From contig NC_011830.1 in assembly GCF_000021925.1 (NCBI RefSeq), forward strand, positions 272,501-336,500: a stretch of 64,000 bases of DNA, read 5' to 3'. Shown here piece by piece: positions 24,811 to 33,737 of the stretch (within the stretch, counting starts at the first letter, position 1; each line of letters starts with the position of its first letter). A program made the position numbers and the translations under genes. The notes beneath the pieces are model-generated. The model had not been told where the DNA came from. It saw nothing but the letters and a program-made list of their open reading frames with translations, and ran no database searches. This DNA comes from Desulfitobacterium hafniense DCB-2 (GTDB taxonomy: Bacteria; Bacillota; Desulfitobacteriia; Desulfitobacteriales; Desulfitobacteriaceae).

Positions 24811-24863
24811 TTGACATACTACATATGGTGTTGATAAGATAGATTGAACACTATATATGGGGG
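24811..24863 (+). promoter_or_regulatory. nrdR promoter with two NrdR boxes
   Basis: TTGACA (24811-24816) is followed by two 16-base sites of NrdR-box type, ATACTACATATGGTGT (24816-24831) and ACACTATATATGGGGG (24848-24863). Their starts are 32 bases apart, about three helical turns, the usual spacing for cooperative NrdR binding. This implies autoregulation of nrdR and control of nrdJ if co-transcribed. Confidence 0.75.
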
Positions 24864-24870
24864 GATTGAA

Positions 24871-25335
24871 TTGCATTGTCCATTTTGTGGGAATGATGAG
24901 ACGAAAGTCCTGGAATCGCGGCAAGTGGAGGAAGGGACCGCTGTACGTCGGCGGCGGGAATGTGAACGGTGTGCCCGGCGGTTCACCACTTTCGAAAAAT
25001 TTGAAGATACACCCTTGATTGTGGTCAAAAAGGATGGGCGCAGGGAGGAATTTTCCCGGGGGAAGCTGAAAGCCGGTATTTTACGAGCCTGTGAAAAGCG
25101 GCCCGTTTCTATAGAGCAGATCGAAACCCTGGTTTATGAGATCGAAAAAGGTCTGCGCAACGGCAGCGAGCGTGAGGTGCAGAGTAAGGCCATTGGTGAA
25201 GCGGTCATGAATGCTTTGGTCCATCTGGATGAAGTGGCTTATATACGATTTGCTTCCGTTTATCGGGAGTTTAAGGATGTTCAGCGTTTTTTAGAAGAAC
25301 TGCATGAATTAGTGGAAAAAAAGAGCAGCAGATAA
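24871..25335 (+). CDS. nrdR: Transcriptional repressor NrdR
   Basis: A 154-residue repressor of ribonucleotide reductase genes. The N-terminal zinc ribbon has C3-C6 (CPFC) and C31-C34 (CERC), followed by an ATP-cone (about residues 49-139) that senses ATP/dATP. I start at TTG 24871, six bases after GGGGGG. That gives the canonical M-HCPFC opening and family length, whereas the upstream TTG 24844 would include the second NrdR box in the coding region. nrdJ follows 144 bases later in the same direction. The pairing of NrdR with a class II enzyme is common in Firmicutes and Actinobacteria. Confidence 0.95.
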   Translation: MHCPFCGNDETKVLESRQVEEGTAVRRRRECERCARRFTTFEKFEDTPLIVVKKDGRREEFSRGKLKAGILRACEKRPVSIEQIETLVYEIEKGLRNGSEREVQSKAIGEAVMNALVHLDEVAYIRFASVYREFKDVQRFLEELHELVEKKSSR

Positions 25336-25479
25336 TTGAACAGGAAGTTGAGCTCTTCTATGCCCCCTAGGACTGAGGAAAATAGGGCTGGGGACCTATT
25401 CTAAATTGCGAGAATATCCTCCAAAATAGAAGAGAAAATACATAAAAGGTAAAGTTTTAGAGAAAGTTGGGGATTAATT

Positions 25480-28400
25480 TTGAGTTTCCAAGAATCAGCA
25501 CCGAAAGCCTGGCTGAAAGCCAATTTAACACCCAATGCCCGGGTCATTCTGGAAAAACGCTATCTCAAGCAAGAGAATGGCGAAGTTGCGGAAAGCCCGG
25601 AAGATATGCTTTATCGGGTCGCCAGCATCATAGCCCAAGTGGAGGAGACCTTTGGCAAAACCAAAAAAGAAGTCAAAGAACTGGCCAAATCCTTCTATGA
25701 GATGATGGCTAAACTGGAGTTTATGCCTAATTCCCCAACCTTAATGAATGCAGGACGTGATCTGGGTCAACTCAGCGCCTGCTTTGTTTTGCCTGTGGAA
25801 GATAGTATGGAGGAAATTTTCGATGCCATAAAAAGCGCAGCGATTATTCATAAATCCGGCGGTGGAACAGGCTTTAGCTTCTCCCGCCTCCGCCCCAAAA
25901 ACAGCACGGTCCGTTCCACCGGCGGAGTGGCCTCCGGCCCTGTGTCTTTTATGAAGGTCTTCAACGCAGCCACTGAAGCCGTGAAGCAGGGCGGGACCCG
26001 CCGTGGAGCCAATATGGGAATCCTGCGGGTGGATCATCCGGATATTCGGGAATTCATCACCTGCAAGGAAGACAATAAAGAGATTACCAATTTCAATATT
26101 TCCGTAGGGATTACGGAAGAGTTTATGAAAGCAGTCCAGGAAAAACGCCATTATAACCTGATCGACCCTCATACCAAGGAAGCCGATGGACAGCTTTATG
26201 CACCTGAAGTCTTCCAATTGATCGTAGATCATGCCTGGAGAAATGGTGAGCCGGGAATCATTTTCCTGGATCGTCTGAACCGGGACAACCCTACCCCTCA
26301 GTTAGGTGAGATCGAAGCTACCAATCCCTGCGTAACCGGAGATACTTGGGTTCTTACAGAGGAAGGAGCTGCTCAGGTTAGGGATCTCCTGGGCAGTCAG
26401 GTTAAATTAGCCCTTAACGGCGAATATCATGAGACATCAAAGGAAGGATTTTTCGCAACAGGGGTCAAACAGGTTCTGACCCTAAAGACCCAACAAGGAT
26501 ATGAATTAAAGGTGACAGCGGATCATCTGGTCCGTGTTGCTTCAGATATGACCCGTTATAAAGTAACCCAGGAATGGAAGCCGGCTGGGGAACTCAAGCC
26601 TGGGGACACCATCGTCCTTTCCAATAACCGTAGTATTCAATGGCAAGGGAAAGGAACAAAGGAAGAGGGATATCTGCTTGGTCTTCTTCTCGGAGATGGA
26701 ACCCTTAAGGAAGAGGGAGCGGTTATCTCTGTCTGGGGTGAGGGAGAAGAGGCAAAGTCCATGATGGAAGCTGCGGAAAAGGCGGCCTTTAGTTTAACTC
26801 ATCGCCAAGACTTCCAAGGCTTCCAAAAGGAAATCAGCGAGAGACATGAACATCGGATGAGGTTTGCGGCCTTAAGGGATCTTGCCCAGCAGTATGGGAT
26901 TCTTCCCGGCAGTAAAGCAATCACTCAGGAATTAGAAAAGACAGGGCAGGATTTTTATCAGGGACTGTTGCGAGGGCTCTACGATACAGATGGCACGGTA
27001 ACAGGAACTCAGGAAAAAGGCGTATCGGTCCGGCTCTGGCAAACCGATCTGGCAGGGCTTAAGGTCGTACAACGGATGCTTCAACGCCTGGGTATCATTT
27101 CCACACTTTATGAGGAGCGTAAACCAGCCGGGCAAAAGCTTATGCCCGATGGTCAAGGAGGCTCTAAAGAGTACCCAGTACAGGCGGGGCATGAATTGGT
27201 TATCTCCCAGGACAACATAGAAATCTTTGCCGAAAAGGTTGGGTTCAGCAACTCGAAGAAGGCCCAGCTTCTTGCCGAGAAGCTCAATGTCTATCAACGT
27301 TCCTTAAACAGAGAACGTTTTGTTGACAACATCGTGGCCTGTGTCCCTGGCGATGCAGAGGAGGTCTTTGACGCCCAGGTTCCGGGGATCAACGCTTTTG
27401 ATGCCAATGGCATCTATGTTCATAATTGCGGCGAGCAACCCCTGCTTCCCAACGAAGCCTGCAACCTGGGTTCGATTAACCTTAAACTCATGGTTACTGA
27501 GAAAAACGGCAAAGTCGTAGTGGACTGGGAGCGCTTAGGGCAGATTACCCGTCTGGCTACCCGTTTCCTGGATAATGTCATTGAAGCCAACACCTACCCC
27601 CTTCCGTCCATCGAAGAGATGGTGAAAGGCAATCGCAAGATCGGTCTGGGCGTTATGGGCTTTGCGGATATGCTGATTCTTCTTCAGACCTCCTATGCTT
27701 CAGAGGATGCCGTGGAGTATGCCGAAAAGGTCATGAACTTCATTCAGACTGAGGCCCGCCTGGAGTCCCAGCGTCTGGCTGAAGAGAGAGGCACTTTCCC
27801 CAACTATCAAGGCTCCATCTATGATGGCGTCCGTCCTCTGCGCAATGCCACCTTAACTACCATCGCGCCTACAGGAACCATCTCCATGATCTGCGGTGCT
27901 TCCAGCGGAGTGGAGCCCCTCTTTGCGGTGGCTTATACCAAGACGGTCATGGATGGGACACCCTTAATCGAAGTCAACCCCATCTTCCAAAGCCTTGCTG
28001 AAGACTATGGTTTTAACTCCCCGGAGCTTATGCGCAAGATTGCGGAGAAAGGGACTGTCCTGGGCTTCCCGGAAGTGCCAAACTGGGTGCAGGAGGTCTT
28101 TGTCACTGCTCAGGAGATCGAGCCCGAATGGCATATCCGCATTCAGGCTGCCTTTCAAAAATACACAGATAATGCCGTTTCCAAGACCATTAACTTTGCT
28201 AATGAAGCTACCCATGAAGATATCGCTAAAGCTTATGAGCTGGCCCATGAACTCAACTGCAAAGGTCTAACCGTTTATCGGGACGGCAGCCGGGAAGAAC
28301 AAGTTCTCTCCACAGGAATCACCAAGAAGGCTGAAGAAAAGGCTGAGGAAGCCAAGACACAAGTATCCATTCCTAAGGTGCCTTTCATTCCGGAAGTGAA

Positions 28401-28941
28401 TACCGTATTGCCCCGTCCCCGTCCCACGACCACCACAGGAGTTACCGAGAAGATCCGCATTGGCTGCGGTAATCTCTATGTCAGTGTTATGGCTGATGAG
28501 AAGGGAATCTGCGAGATCTTCACCAACACCGGGCGGGCCGGAGGCTGCTCCTCCCAATCCGAGGCTACAGCCCGCTTGATCTCTATCGCCCTTCGTTCCG
28601 GAATTTCTGTGGATGCCATCATTGAGCAGGTCAAAGGTATTCGCTGCCCCGCCTGCATTCGCCGGGAAGGGGTTAATGTCACCTCCTGCCCCGATGCTAT
28701 CGCCCGTGTGATTAAGGAATATGTAGAACTGGGTAAAGGCAAGGTTAATTCCGTAAAGGTTACTTCTCAGCCGGCAGTGGAAGAAAAACCGGTACAAAGC
28801 AAGAGCGCTTCCATCACCAACCCCCAAAAGACCCGAGCCACAGTAGCTGAAGGCAATGCCTGCCCTGAATGCGGTATGAGCATCAATCACGAAAGCGGCT
28901 GTGTCGTCTGCACCCACTGCGGATACTCTAAATGCGGGTAA
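25480..28941 (+). CDS. nrdJ: Adenosylcobalamin-dependent (class II) ribonucleotide reductase containing an intein
   Basis: A 1153-codon frame encoding NrdJ interrupted by a 366-residue intein (residues 284-649); the spliced enzyme would have 787 residues. Extein landmarks are NSPTLMNAGRDLGQLSACFVLP, GGTRRGANMGIL, the active-site region NPC/GEQPLLPNEACNLGSINL split by the intein, and APTGTISMICGASSGVEP. The tail is rich in cysteine (CPECGMSINHESGCVVCTHCG), a zinc-ribbon-like end typical of class II enzymes that take electrons from thioredoxin. The start is TTG 25480 (M-SFQESAPK) with a weak TTGGGGAT site. NrdJ reduces ribonucleotides using B12. It is probably controlled by the NrdR boxes upstream of nrdR. 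Confidence 0.95.
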   Translation: MSFQESAPKAWLKANLTPNARVILEKRYLKQENGEVAESPEDMLYRVASIIAQVEETFGKTKKEVKELAKSFYEMMAKLEFMPNSPTLMNAGRDLGQLSACFVLPVEDSMEEIFDAIKSAAIIHKSGGGTGFSFSRLRPKNSTVRSTGGVASGPVSFMKVFNAATEAVKQGGTRRGANMGILRVDHPDIREFITCKEDNKEITNFNISVGITEEFMKAVQEKRHYNLIDPHTKEADGQLYAPEVFQLIVDHAWRNGEPGIIFLDRLNRDNPTPQLGEIEATNPCVTGDTWVLTEEGAAQVRDLLGSQVKLALNGEYHETSKEGFFATGVKQVLTLKTQQGYELKVTADHLVRVASDMTRYKVTQEWKPAGELKPGDTIVLSNNRSIQWQGKGTKEEGYLLGLLLGDGTLKEEGAVISVWGEGEEAKSMMEAAEKAAFSLTHRQDFQGFQKEISERHEHRMRFAALRDLAQQYGILPGSKAITQELEKTGQDFYQGLLRGLYDTDGTVTGTQEKGVSVRLWQTDLAGLKVVQRMLQRLGIISTLYEERKPAGQKLMPDGQGGSKEYPVQAGHELVISQDNIEIFAEKVGFSNSKKAQLLAEKLNVYQRSLNRERFVDNIVACVPGDAEEVFDAQVPGINAFDANGIYVHNCGEQPLLPNEACNLGSINLKLMVTEKNGKVVVDWERLGQITRLATRFLDNVIEANTYPLPSIEEMVKGNRKIGLGVMGFADMLILLQTSYASEDAVEYAEKVMNFIQTEARLESQRLAEERGTFPNYQGSIYDGVRPLRNATLTTIAPTGTISMICGASSGVEPLFAVAYTKTVMDGTPLIEVNPIFQSLAEDYGFNSPELMRKIAEKGTVLGFPEVPNWVQEVFVTAQEIEPEWHIRIQAAFQKYTDNAVSKTINFANEATHEDIAKAYELAHELNCKGLTVYRDGSREEQVLSTGITKKAEEKAEEAKTQVSIPKVPFIPEVNTVLPRPRPTTTTGVTEKIRIGCGNLYVSVMADEKGICEIFTNTGRAGGCSSQSEATARLISIALRSGISVDAIIEQVKGIRCPACIRREGVNVTSCPDAIARVIKEYVELGKGKVNSVKVTSQPAVEEKPVQSKSASITNPQKTRATVAEGNACPECGMSINHESGCVVCTHCGYSKCG
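26329..27426 (+). mobile_element. Intein with LAGLIDADG homing endonuclease inside nrdJ
   Basis: The intein begins at Cys (codon 26329) in NP/CVTGDTWVL and ends IYVHN (Asn codon 27424-27426) before extein Cys+1 of CGEQPLLP. Splicing blocks are visible: block A CVTGDTWV, block B with the TxxH motif (VTADHLVRV), and C-terminal blocks F/G (INAFDANGIYVHN/C). Between them are two dodecapeptide motifs of a LAGLIDADG endonuclease (YLLGLLLGDGTL; LLRGLYDTDGTV), both keeping the catalytic Asp. All residues needed for splicing and for DNA cleavage appear intact. The site matches inteins described in ribonucleotide reductases of D. hafniense strains. Confidence 0.93.
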
Positions 28942-28958
28942 TGATTGCTTAGTTATAG

Positions 28959-29003
28959 AAAAGGAGCCATGGGAAATCTGAATTTCCTATGGCTCCTTTT
29001 TTG
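28959..29003 (+). terminator. Rho-independent terminator after nrdJ
   Basis: AAAAGGAGCCATGGGAAAT pairs with the segment ATTTCCTATGGCTCCTTTT, ending in a T-tract. Confidence 0.85.
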
Positions 29004-29175
29004 TAGGTTATTCAGGTTCATGAATTGCCGGCAAAAGCGGACAAGGGGAAAATTGAATCTTTTAATAGCAGCATTTTTTGTATATAATTTTGTAGCATAG
29101 CAATACTGTCAGTTGCACTGAACTTTAACACGAATGTTTAAACCTTTATCTTAAGAAAAAGAGGAGTTCGAACTG

Positions 29176-30672
29176 TTGGAAATCATCCTGGCTGCCATGC
29201 CTTTTTTAATCATTTTGGTTCTGCTGTTTATCCTGCGGCAATCGGCGGTCCGGGCAGGAATCAGCGCCTATCTGCTCACGCTTTTAATTGGCCTGGTTAT
29301 TCCGCGCTTTCAGATAGAGAGACAGGAGATCCTACATGCCACCGTGAAAGCTGTGTTAACTTCAGCTATAGTTGCTTATGTGCTGCTCTTTGGCATCTTC
29401 TTGTACCATATTATGAACGAGACGGGCCTTATCAAGAGGATCGCGTCCCTCATTTCCGGCTCAACACAGGATCCGGTCAGGCAAGTTATTCTTTTGGTCG
29501 TGGCCTTTTCACCTTTAGTTGAATCGGTCAGTGGCTATGGGATCGCTATTATTGTCGTCGCCCCTATTTTGGTTGAGCTGGGCTTCAGCCGCTTTAAAGC
29601 AGTGCTGCTATCCTTGCTGGGTTTAAGCGCTGTGCCCTGGGGAGCATTGGCAACAGGAACGTATATCGGGGCAAATCTGGCGGGAATTCCTTTTCAGAGG
29701 CTGGGAACGGATGTAGCGGTTTTAAGTATTCCTACCTTTTTTTACTTTGCTGTGACCGCTGTTTACCTAGCCGGAGGATGGCAGGGAGTCAGAGCGAAAT
29801 GGGCGGAGCTTATGCTGGTGGCAGGTTCACTGGCTTTTTCGGTTTGGCTTTTCAATGCTTACGTCAGTATCGAACTGGCGGGAGTGTTCGCATCTTTAGT
29901 CGCCCTGGGCGTGGAATTTGCATTCATTTATTTCACTGCGAAAAGCACTCCCGAGGAGGCCGCTTTCTCATTAGCGGCCAGAAATCAATCGAAAGCGGAC
30001 ATCTTAAAAACAATGAGCCCCTATTTGATTTTGACGGGAGTCCTGTTTATATCCCGATTAGTCCCGCCGATCAAAGCATTTGCCGGCTCTCACGCGGTAT
30101 TCAGCTTACCGGCTTATTCATTCAGCCTGCCCGTGCTATATTCTCCTGGCTTTTCGATCTTCCTTACTTGCTTGTTGACCATCCTTCTCTTCAAAATTCA
30201 AAAGCATGTCATTAAAAGAGCGGTTCAGCTGTCTCTAAAACAATGGCTTCCGGTAACCTTATCCACTATTGCCTTTATAGGGACATCGGAGATTATGGCG
30301 GCGGCAGGAATGACAACCACCCTTGCCCAGGCGGCAGCCGCTGCTTTCGGTTCAGCTTTTGTATTGTGTTCGCCGCTTATTGGTGGGTTCGGCGGTTTTC
30401 TTACCGGAAGCAATGTAGCCTCTAATGCGATGCTGATTAATCTTCAGGTCGAAGTAGCAAAACAAATTGGAGTGCCTCCTGAATTATTCGCAAGTATGCA
30501 GAACACGAGCTCCTCACATATGACAATGGCTTCACCTTCCCGCGTCTTATTGGGAGCTTCTGTATGTAATATTCGCTCTGAAGAAAATCGACTGCTGCAG
30601 AAAATATTTCCGATGGCCATGGGTTCATTGGTATTGGTGTTAGCGGCTGTATTTATCTTGAGGTTATTGTAA
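29176..30672 (+). CDS. L-lactate permease family transporter (LctP/LldP type)
   Basis: A 498-residue membrane protein with at least twelve hydrophobic segments. The family core SPLVESVSGYGIAIIVVAPILVELGF (about residues 113-138) and GGFGGFLTGSNVASNAMLINLQ (about 405-426) identifies the lactate permease family, which imports lactate or glycolate with protons. The start is TTG 29176 with GAGGAG nine bases upstream. It stands alone between two terminators. D. hafniense-type organisms use lactate as electron donor, so uptake of a fermentable carbon source is the likely role; no lactate dehydrogenase is adjacent. Confidence 0.9.
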   Translation: MEIILAAMPFLIILVLLFILRQSAVRAGISAYLLTLLIGLVIPRFQIERQEILHATVKAVLTSAIVAYVLLFGIFLYHIMNETGLIKRIASLISGSTQDPVRQVILLVVAFSPLVESVSGYGIAIIVVAPILVELGFSRFKAVLLSLLGLSAVPWGALATGTYIGANLAGIPFQRLGTDVAVLSIPTFFYFAVTAVYLAGGWQGVRAKWAELMLVAGSLAFSVWLFNAYVSIELAGVFASLVALGVEFAFIYFTAKSTPEEAAFSLAARNQSKADILKTMSPYLILTGVLFISRLVPPIKAFAGSHAVFSLPAYSFSLPVLYSPGFSIFLTCLLTILLFKIQKHVIKRAVQLSLKQWLPVTLSTIAFIGTSEIMAAAGMTTTLAQAAAAAFGSAFVLCSPLIGGFGGFLTGSNVASNAMLINLQVEVAKQIGVPPELFASMQNTSSSHMTMASPSRVLLGASVCNIRSEENRLLQKIFPMAMGSLVLVLAAVFILRLL

Positions 30673-30676
30673 AGGA

Positions 30677-30724
30677 AAAGGGCATACCCATCTTGTGCAT
30701 AGCACTTGTTGGGTATGCCCTTCC
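30677..30724. terminator. Bidirectional terminator
   Basis: AAGGGCATACCCA pairs with TGGGTATGCCCTT between the lactate permease gene and the convergent YopX-type gene. Confidence 0.8.
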
Positions 30725-30754
30725 ACTAGGACCATTCCATGAAGAGATAACAGT

Positions 30755-31111
30755 CTAAAGATTCTCCGTTTCATATGTATTGCCGATAATTTTGCCCGTA
30801 GGAAGGAGGCCGGCTTCCTTCTCCAGGGAACCTTTCAGAGATATAAGCTTAAAGGCTGCTTCAGATTCATGCCAATGAACTTTGTAAATTTCATAGTCGA
30901 TGAGAACTAAATCCGCTTCATAGACATCTGTGCCACCCTCATCCCTTAAACCGGTCCATTGCAGCAACTCATATTTCTCAGCGGGATCCCAGGATTTCGC
31001 TGGGATGCTTACGGCGAAGGGATTGCAGTTTTGGATATCAAAACTGATGGCTTGAGGATTATGCATTTTCTTGGATACTTTATTCCACACGCGAAATTTC
31101 AGTCGTTTCAA
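30755..31111 (-). CDS. YopX family protein
   Basis: A 118-residue protein with the YopX family pattern known from Bacillus phage SPbeta: the N-terminus MKRLKFRVWNKVSKKMHNP, the central LLQWTGLRDEGGTDVYEADLVL, and the ending TGKIIGNTYE. The fold is a small beta-rich unit; its function is unknown. Such genes are usually carried by phages and mobile elements, but no other phage genes are nearby. It is therefore either a lone captured gene or a remnant. It is transcribed toward the terminator at 30677. Confidence 0.8.
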   Translation of the reverse strand: MKRLKFRVWNKVSKKMHNPQAISFDIQNCNPFAVSIPAKSWDPAEKYELLQWTGLRDEGGTDVYEADLVLIDYEIYKVHWHESEAAFKLISLKGSLEKEAGLLPTGKIIGNTYETENL

Positions 31112-31216
31112 AGCGATGCCTCCTTAACCTTTCATGGATACAACCATTAATACGGATAAGGAAGCAGATTTTTAGAGTTAAAAGGCCTGGAAATTATTTC
31201 TGCATTCATACCAGGT

Positions 31217-32098
31217 TCATGTGGTCAGTGAAGAGTTGGCCGGGAGCTTCCGACGGTACAGTTCCCCAAAAGCAGCGCCTCCTAATATCAGCAGCGCGCC
31301 AAGGGCTTGCACTAAGCTTAATCTCTCCCCCAGGAGAACAGTTGAAAGCAGCAAAGCGGAAAGGGGTTCCAGATAGCCGCAGATGGCTACTGTCTGAACC
31401 GGCAAATGACCGATAGAGGAAAAATAGAAATAACAGCCGATACCGGTGTTGACGATGCCTAAGATCAGAATGGGCAGCCAATCCCCCGAGGCAATGCTAA
31501 TGGAAAAATCCTGCTTCAGGCCAAGGAAGAGGAAGACAGTGGCGAAGCTTGCCATCAGTTGCCACATCGAGTTTTCAAGTCCGGTTATGCTGACTGCTTT
31601 TTTATTGAAGACCACCATAACGGCGTACATCACGGCGGATAAGAGCCCGCACATTAATCCGAAAAGGGTCTTCTCCTCAGACATCGCCTGACCGGAGACA
31701 CAAAGCATGCCTGTCAGTACGGCGAGAAAACCTATAAGTTTGGCATTTGTCATTCTTTCCTTGAAAAGAAGGGGAGAAAGGATCATAACAATCACAGGAC
31801 CGCAGTAATAGGCAAGGGTGGCAATGCTCACACCGATTTGGGTATATGCTTCATAAAGAAACATCCAGCTGGCACCCATGGCCACGCCGGATAGGCTCAG
31901 ATAGAGAAAGTGGGATTTATTGCTTAAAAACCGCATCTTTTGTTTGGAAAAACCGAAGACAATAACCAGAAACAGACTGCCGATGAGTGTTCTTGTAAAT
32001 ACAATTTCATAGCTGCTTAAAGAAATATGACTGGCTACAATTCCGTTGAAGCCGAACAAAATCAGGGAGGTTATGTATTTGAGATACGACCTGTTCAT
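31217..32098 (-). CDS. EamA/DMT family transporter
   Basis: A 293-residue protein with ten predicted membrane segments arranged as two EamA repeats (about residues 1-140 and 145-280), the usual drug/metabolite transporter architecture. The PWS-like ends and LGERLSLVQALGALLILGGA near the C-terminus are typical. I start at ATG 32098, six bases after GGAG. An in-frame ATG at 32164 lacks a ribosome site and would add 22 polar residues. The substrate is unknown; many relatives export amino acids or metabolites. Confidence 0.87.
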   Translation of the reverse strand: MNRSYLKYITSLILFGFNGIVASHISLSSYEIVFTRTLIGSLFLVIVFGFSKQKMRFLSNKSHFLYLSLSGVAMGASWMFLYEAYTQIGVSIATLAYYCGPVIVMILSPLLFKERMTNAKLIGFLAVLTGMLCVSGQAMSEEKTLFGLMCGLLSAVMYAVMVVFNKKAVSITGLENSMWQLMASFATVFLFLGLKQDFSISIASGDWLPILILGIVNTGIGCYFYFSSIGHLPVQTVAICGYLEPLSALLLSTVLLGERLSLVQALGALLILGGAAFGELYRRKLPANSSLTT

Positions 32099-32216
32099 GG
32101 GTGTCTCCATTTCCGTTGTATCGCTTATGAGTAGATCATGATGTTGACCTATGCTGCATGACAACGGAAGAAGTATATCATATTTCTAAATGCTAGAGAA
32201 GAAAATCTTGATCCTT

Positions 32217-33494
32217 CTATTCGGCCAGTAACTCTTTGGCATAGGCAAGGTAATAATGGCGGCCATTGGCACTGGTTTCCCTATGACCGAGTCCCACCAG
32301 TCCCCGGGCTTTGTACTCTTTGGCTTGTTTATGGGAGCGGTCCATAACAAGCAGCAGATCGGCAAGGACGATACTCCACTGATAATCCTGGTCAGCCAAG
32401 GCCTGGCCGATGGCGGATAGAACCGTTTCTGCTCCGCCCATCAGAGCCACGGTTTTTTGGGCTTGAACGGCAGGCGGCAGCGGATTGAGGTGAGTGGGGT
32501 TACCGTCAAACCAGCCTACATAACCAGCATAAATGCCCCGGACAGACCAGGACACGGTGCCGTAAAACTCGCCCAGATAAGGTAGCTTAGCCCATTTTTC
32601 AGGCAGCTTGACGGCTTCGGCCACCTCATCCATGGTCATGCCCTGATTCATTCCCTTTAGAGTTTCCGTAAGAACATAATCGATAGCATCCCGAAAATTA
32701 GTCAGGGTCTCCTGAACAGCGGTTTCCCCGATGATGGGGCGGGTATGGCCGGGCAGCAGATAGTGGGCCCGGTAGGCGATGAGTTTATCCAGTGTATCCA
32801 CCCAGGCGCTGACATCCCGGTACTGACTGCCGCGGATAGCGTAGAGATTAGGCCAGCAGCCATAGTAATTATCACCGCAGAAGAGGACTTTATGTGCAGG
32901 AAGCCAGATCAGAATCTGATCGTCGGCTTCACCGGGTGCCGCTGCCAGCTCCAGATCAATGCCGTCTAGAGACCGAAGAACGGTGTCTTCTTGATAGACT
33001 GTGGTCGGCGGCATAATGGCATATTGCCCCTCTCCTTGAGCCTTGCCCTCCCGAATTCCAAGGCCTTGGGTAAGGGCTTCCTCATTGCTGAGTTGGTAGC
33101 CGAACTGGCGAATGCCACGCTGATTGAGCACATCATGGAGAGCATTCATTCGCCCCAGAACAGGCTTGCAAGGAGCAAAGGCAATGATCTCCGGATTGCT
33201 GTCCATAAAGGCACCGGAACCCCCGCGATGATCCGGATGACCGTGGGTGTAAATGATAGTCTTAACCGGTTTGTCGGTATGTTGAGCGATCAGGGATTTA
33301 AGGGTTTGGGCCCGCTCATCGCTGTCCAGAGTATCGATGAGAATGACGGAATTTTCGGCGATAATAAAACCGGCATTGCTGTGCCCATAGCCTATCACAT
33401 GATAAACACTGCCGGGGATCACCTCTACCACCTGACGGGGGTAGGCATGGTCCGCGAATTCCTTAAGCAACTGCTCTCCGTTTGTGTGCAACAT
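32217..33494 (-). CDS. Alkylsulfatase-like metallo-beta-lactamase-fold hydrolase
   Basis: A 425-residue protein. The N-terminal 300 residues form a metallo-beta-lactamase fold with metal motif THGHPDHRGGSG and further ligand regions (AAPGEADDQILIWLP, LFCGDNYYG, LLPGHTRP). Then comes the helical dimerisation domain of the SdsA1/BDS1 alkylsulfatases (YVGWFDGNPTHLNPLPP onward). The C-terminal SCP2-like domain of full-length alkylsulfatases (around 650 residues) is absent, so this is a short version. These enzymes cleave alkyl sulfate esters; activity here is inferred. ATG 33494 follows AGGAGG by seven bases. It could in principle liberate sulfate from surfactants, but no link to the dsr block is visible. 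Confidence 0.8.
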   Translation of the reverse strand: MLHTNGEQLLKEFADHAYPRQVVEVIPGSVYHVIGYGHSNAGFIIAENSVILIDTLDSDERAQTLKSLIAQHTDKPVKTIIYTHGHPDHRGGSGAFMDSNPEIIAFAPCKPVLGRMNALHDVLNQRGIRQFGYQLSNEEALTQGLGIREGKAQGEGQYAIMPPTTVYQEDTVLRSLDGIDLELAAAPGEADDQILIWLPAHKVLFCGDNYYGCWPNLYAIRGSQYRDVSAWVDTLDKLIAYRAHYLLPGHTRPIIGETAVQETLTNFRDAIDYVLTETLKGMNQGMTMDEVAEAVKLPEKWAKLPYLGEFYGTVSWSVRGIYAGYVGWFDGNPTHLNPLPPAVQAQKTVALMGGAETVLSAIGQALADQDYQWSIVLADLLLVMDRSHKQAKEYKARGLVGLGHRETSANGRHYYLAYAKELLAE

Positions 33495-33737
33495 GCAGGA
33501 ACCTCCTATAAATACATTTTTACACAATACCTCTTTTATCATAAATGGCGGGGCAGACCTTTTACAAGGAAGAATTTGTAGTGCTGAGTAAAACTTTCTC
33601 CTTGTGAGGGGAGGTCGGGAAATTTTAGTTTACAGGACATGAGAGCTAAGGCTTGGTTCGCTTTTAGAGGATAAAATGCTATAATAAAGATCTTAATAGT
33701 AATAAAGATTTATAGTAGCAACGATCTAGAGTAAATA

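Noticed and set aside
24385..24924. 179-codon minus-strand frame
   Set aside because: It runs through a terminator, the nrdR promoter and the nrdR start, has no domain features, and overlaps a better-supported small gene in another frame.
30755..31111. Prophage signalled by the YopX-type gene
   Set aside because: No integrase, terminase, capsid or tail genes and no attachment repeats are nearby.
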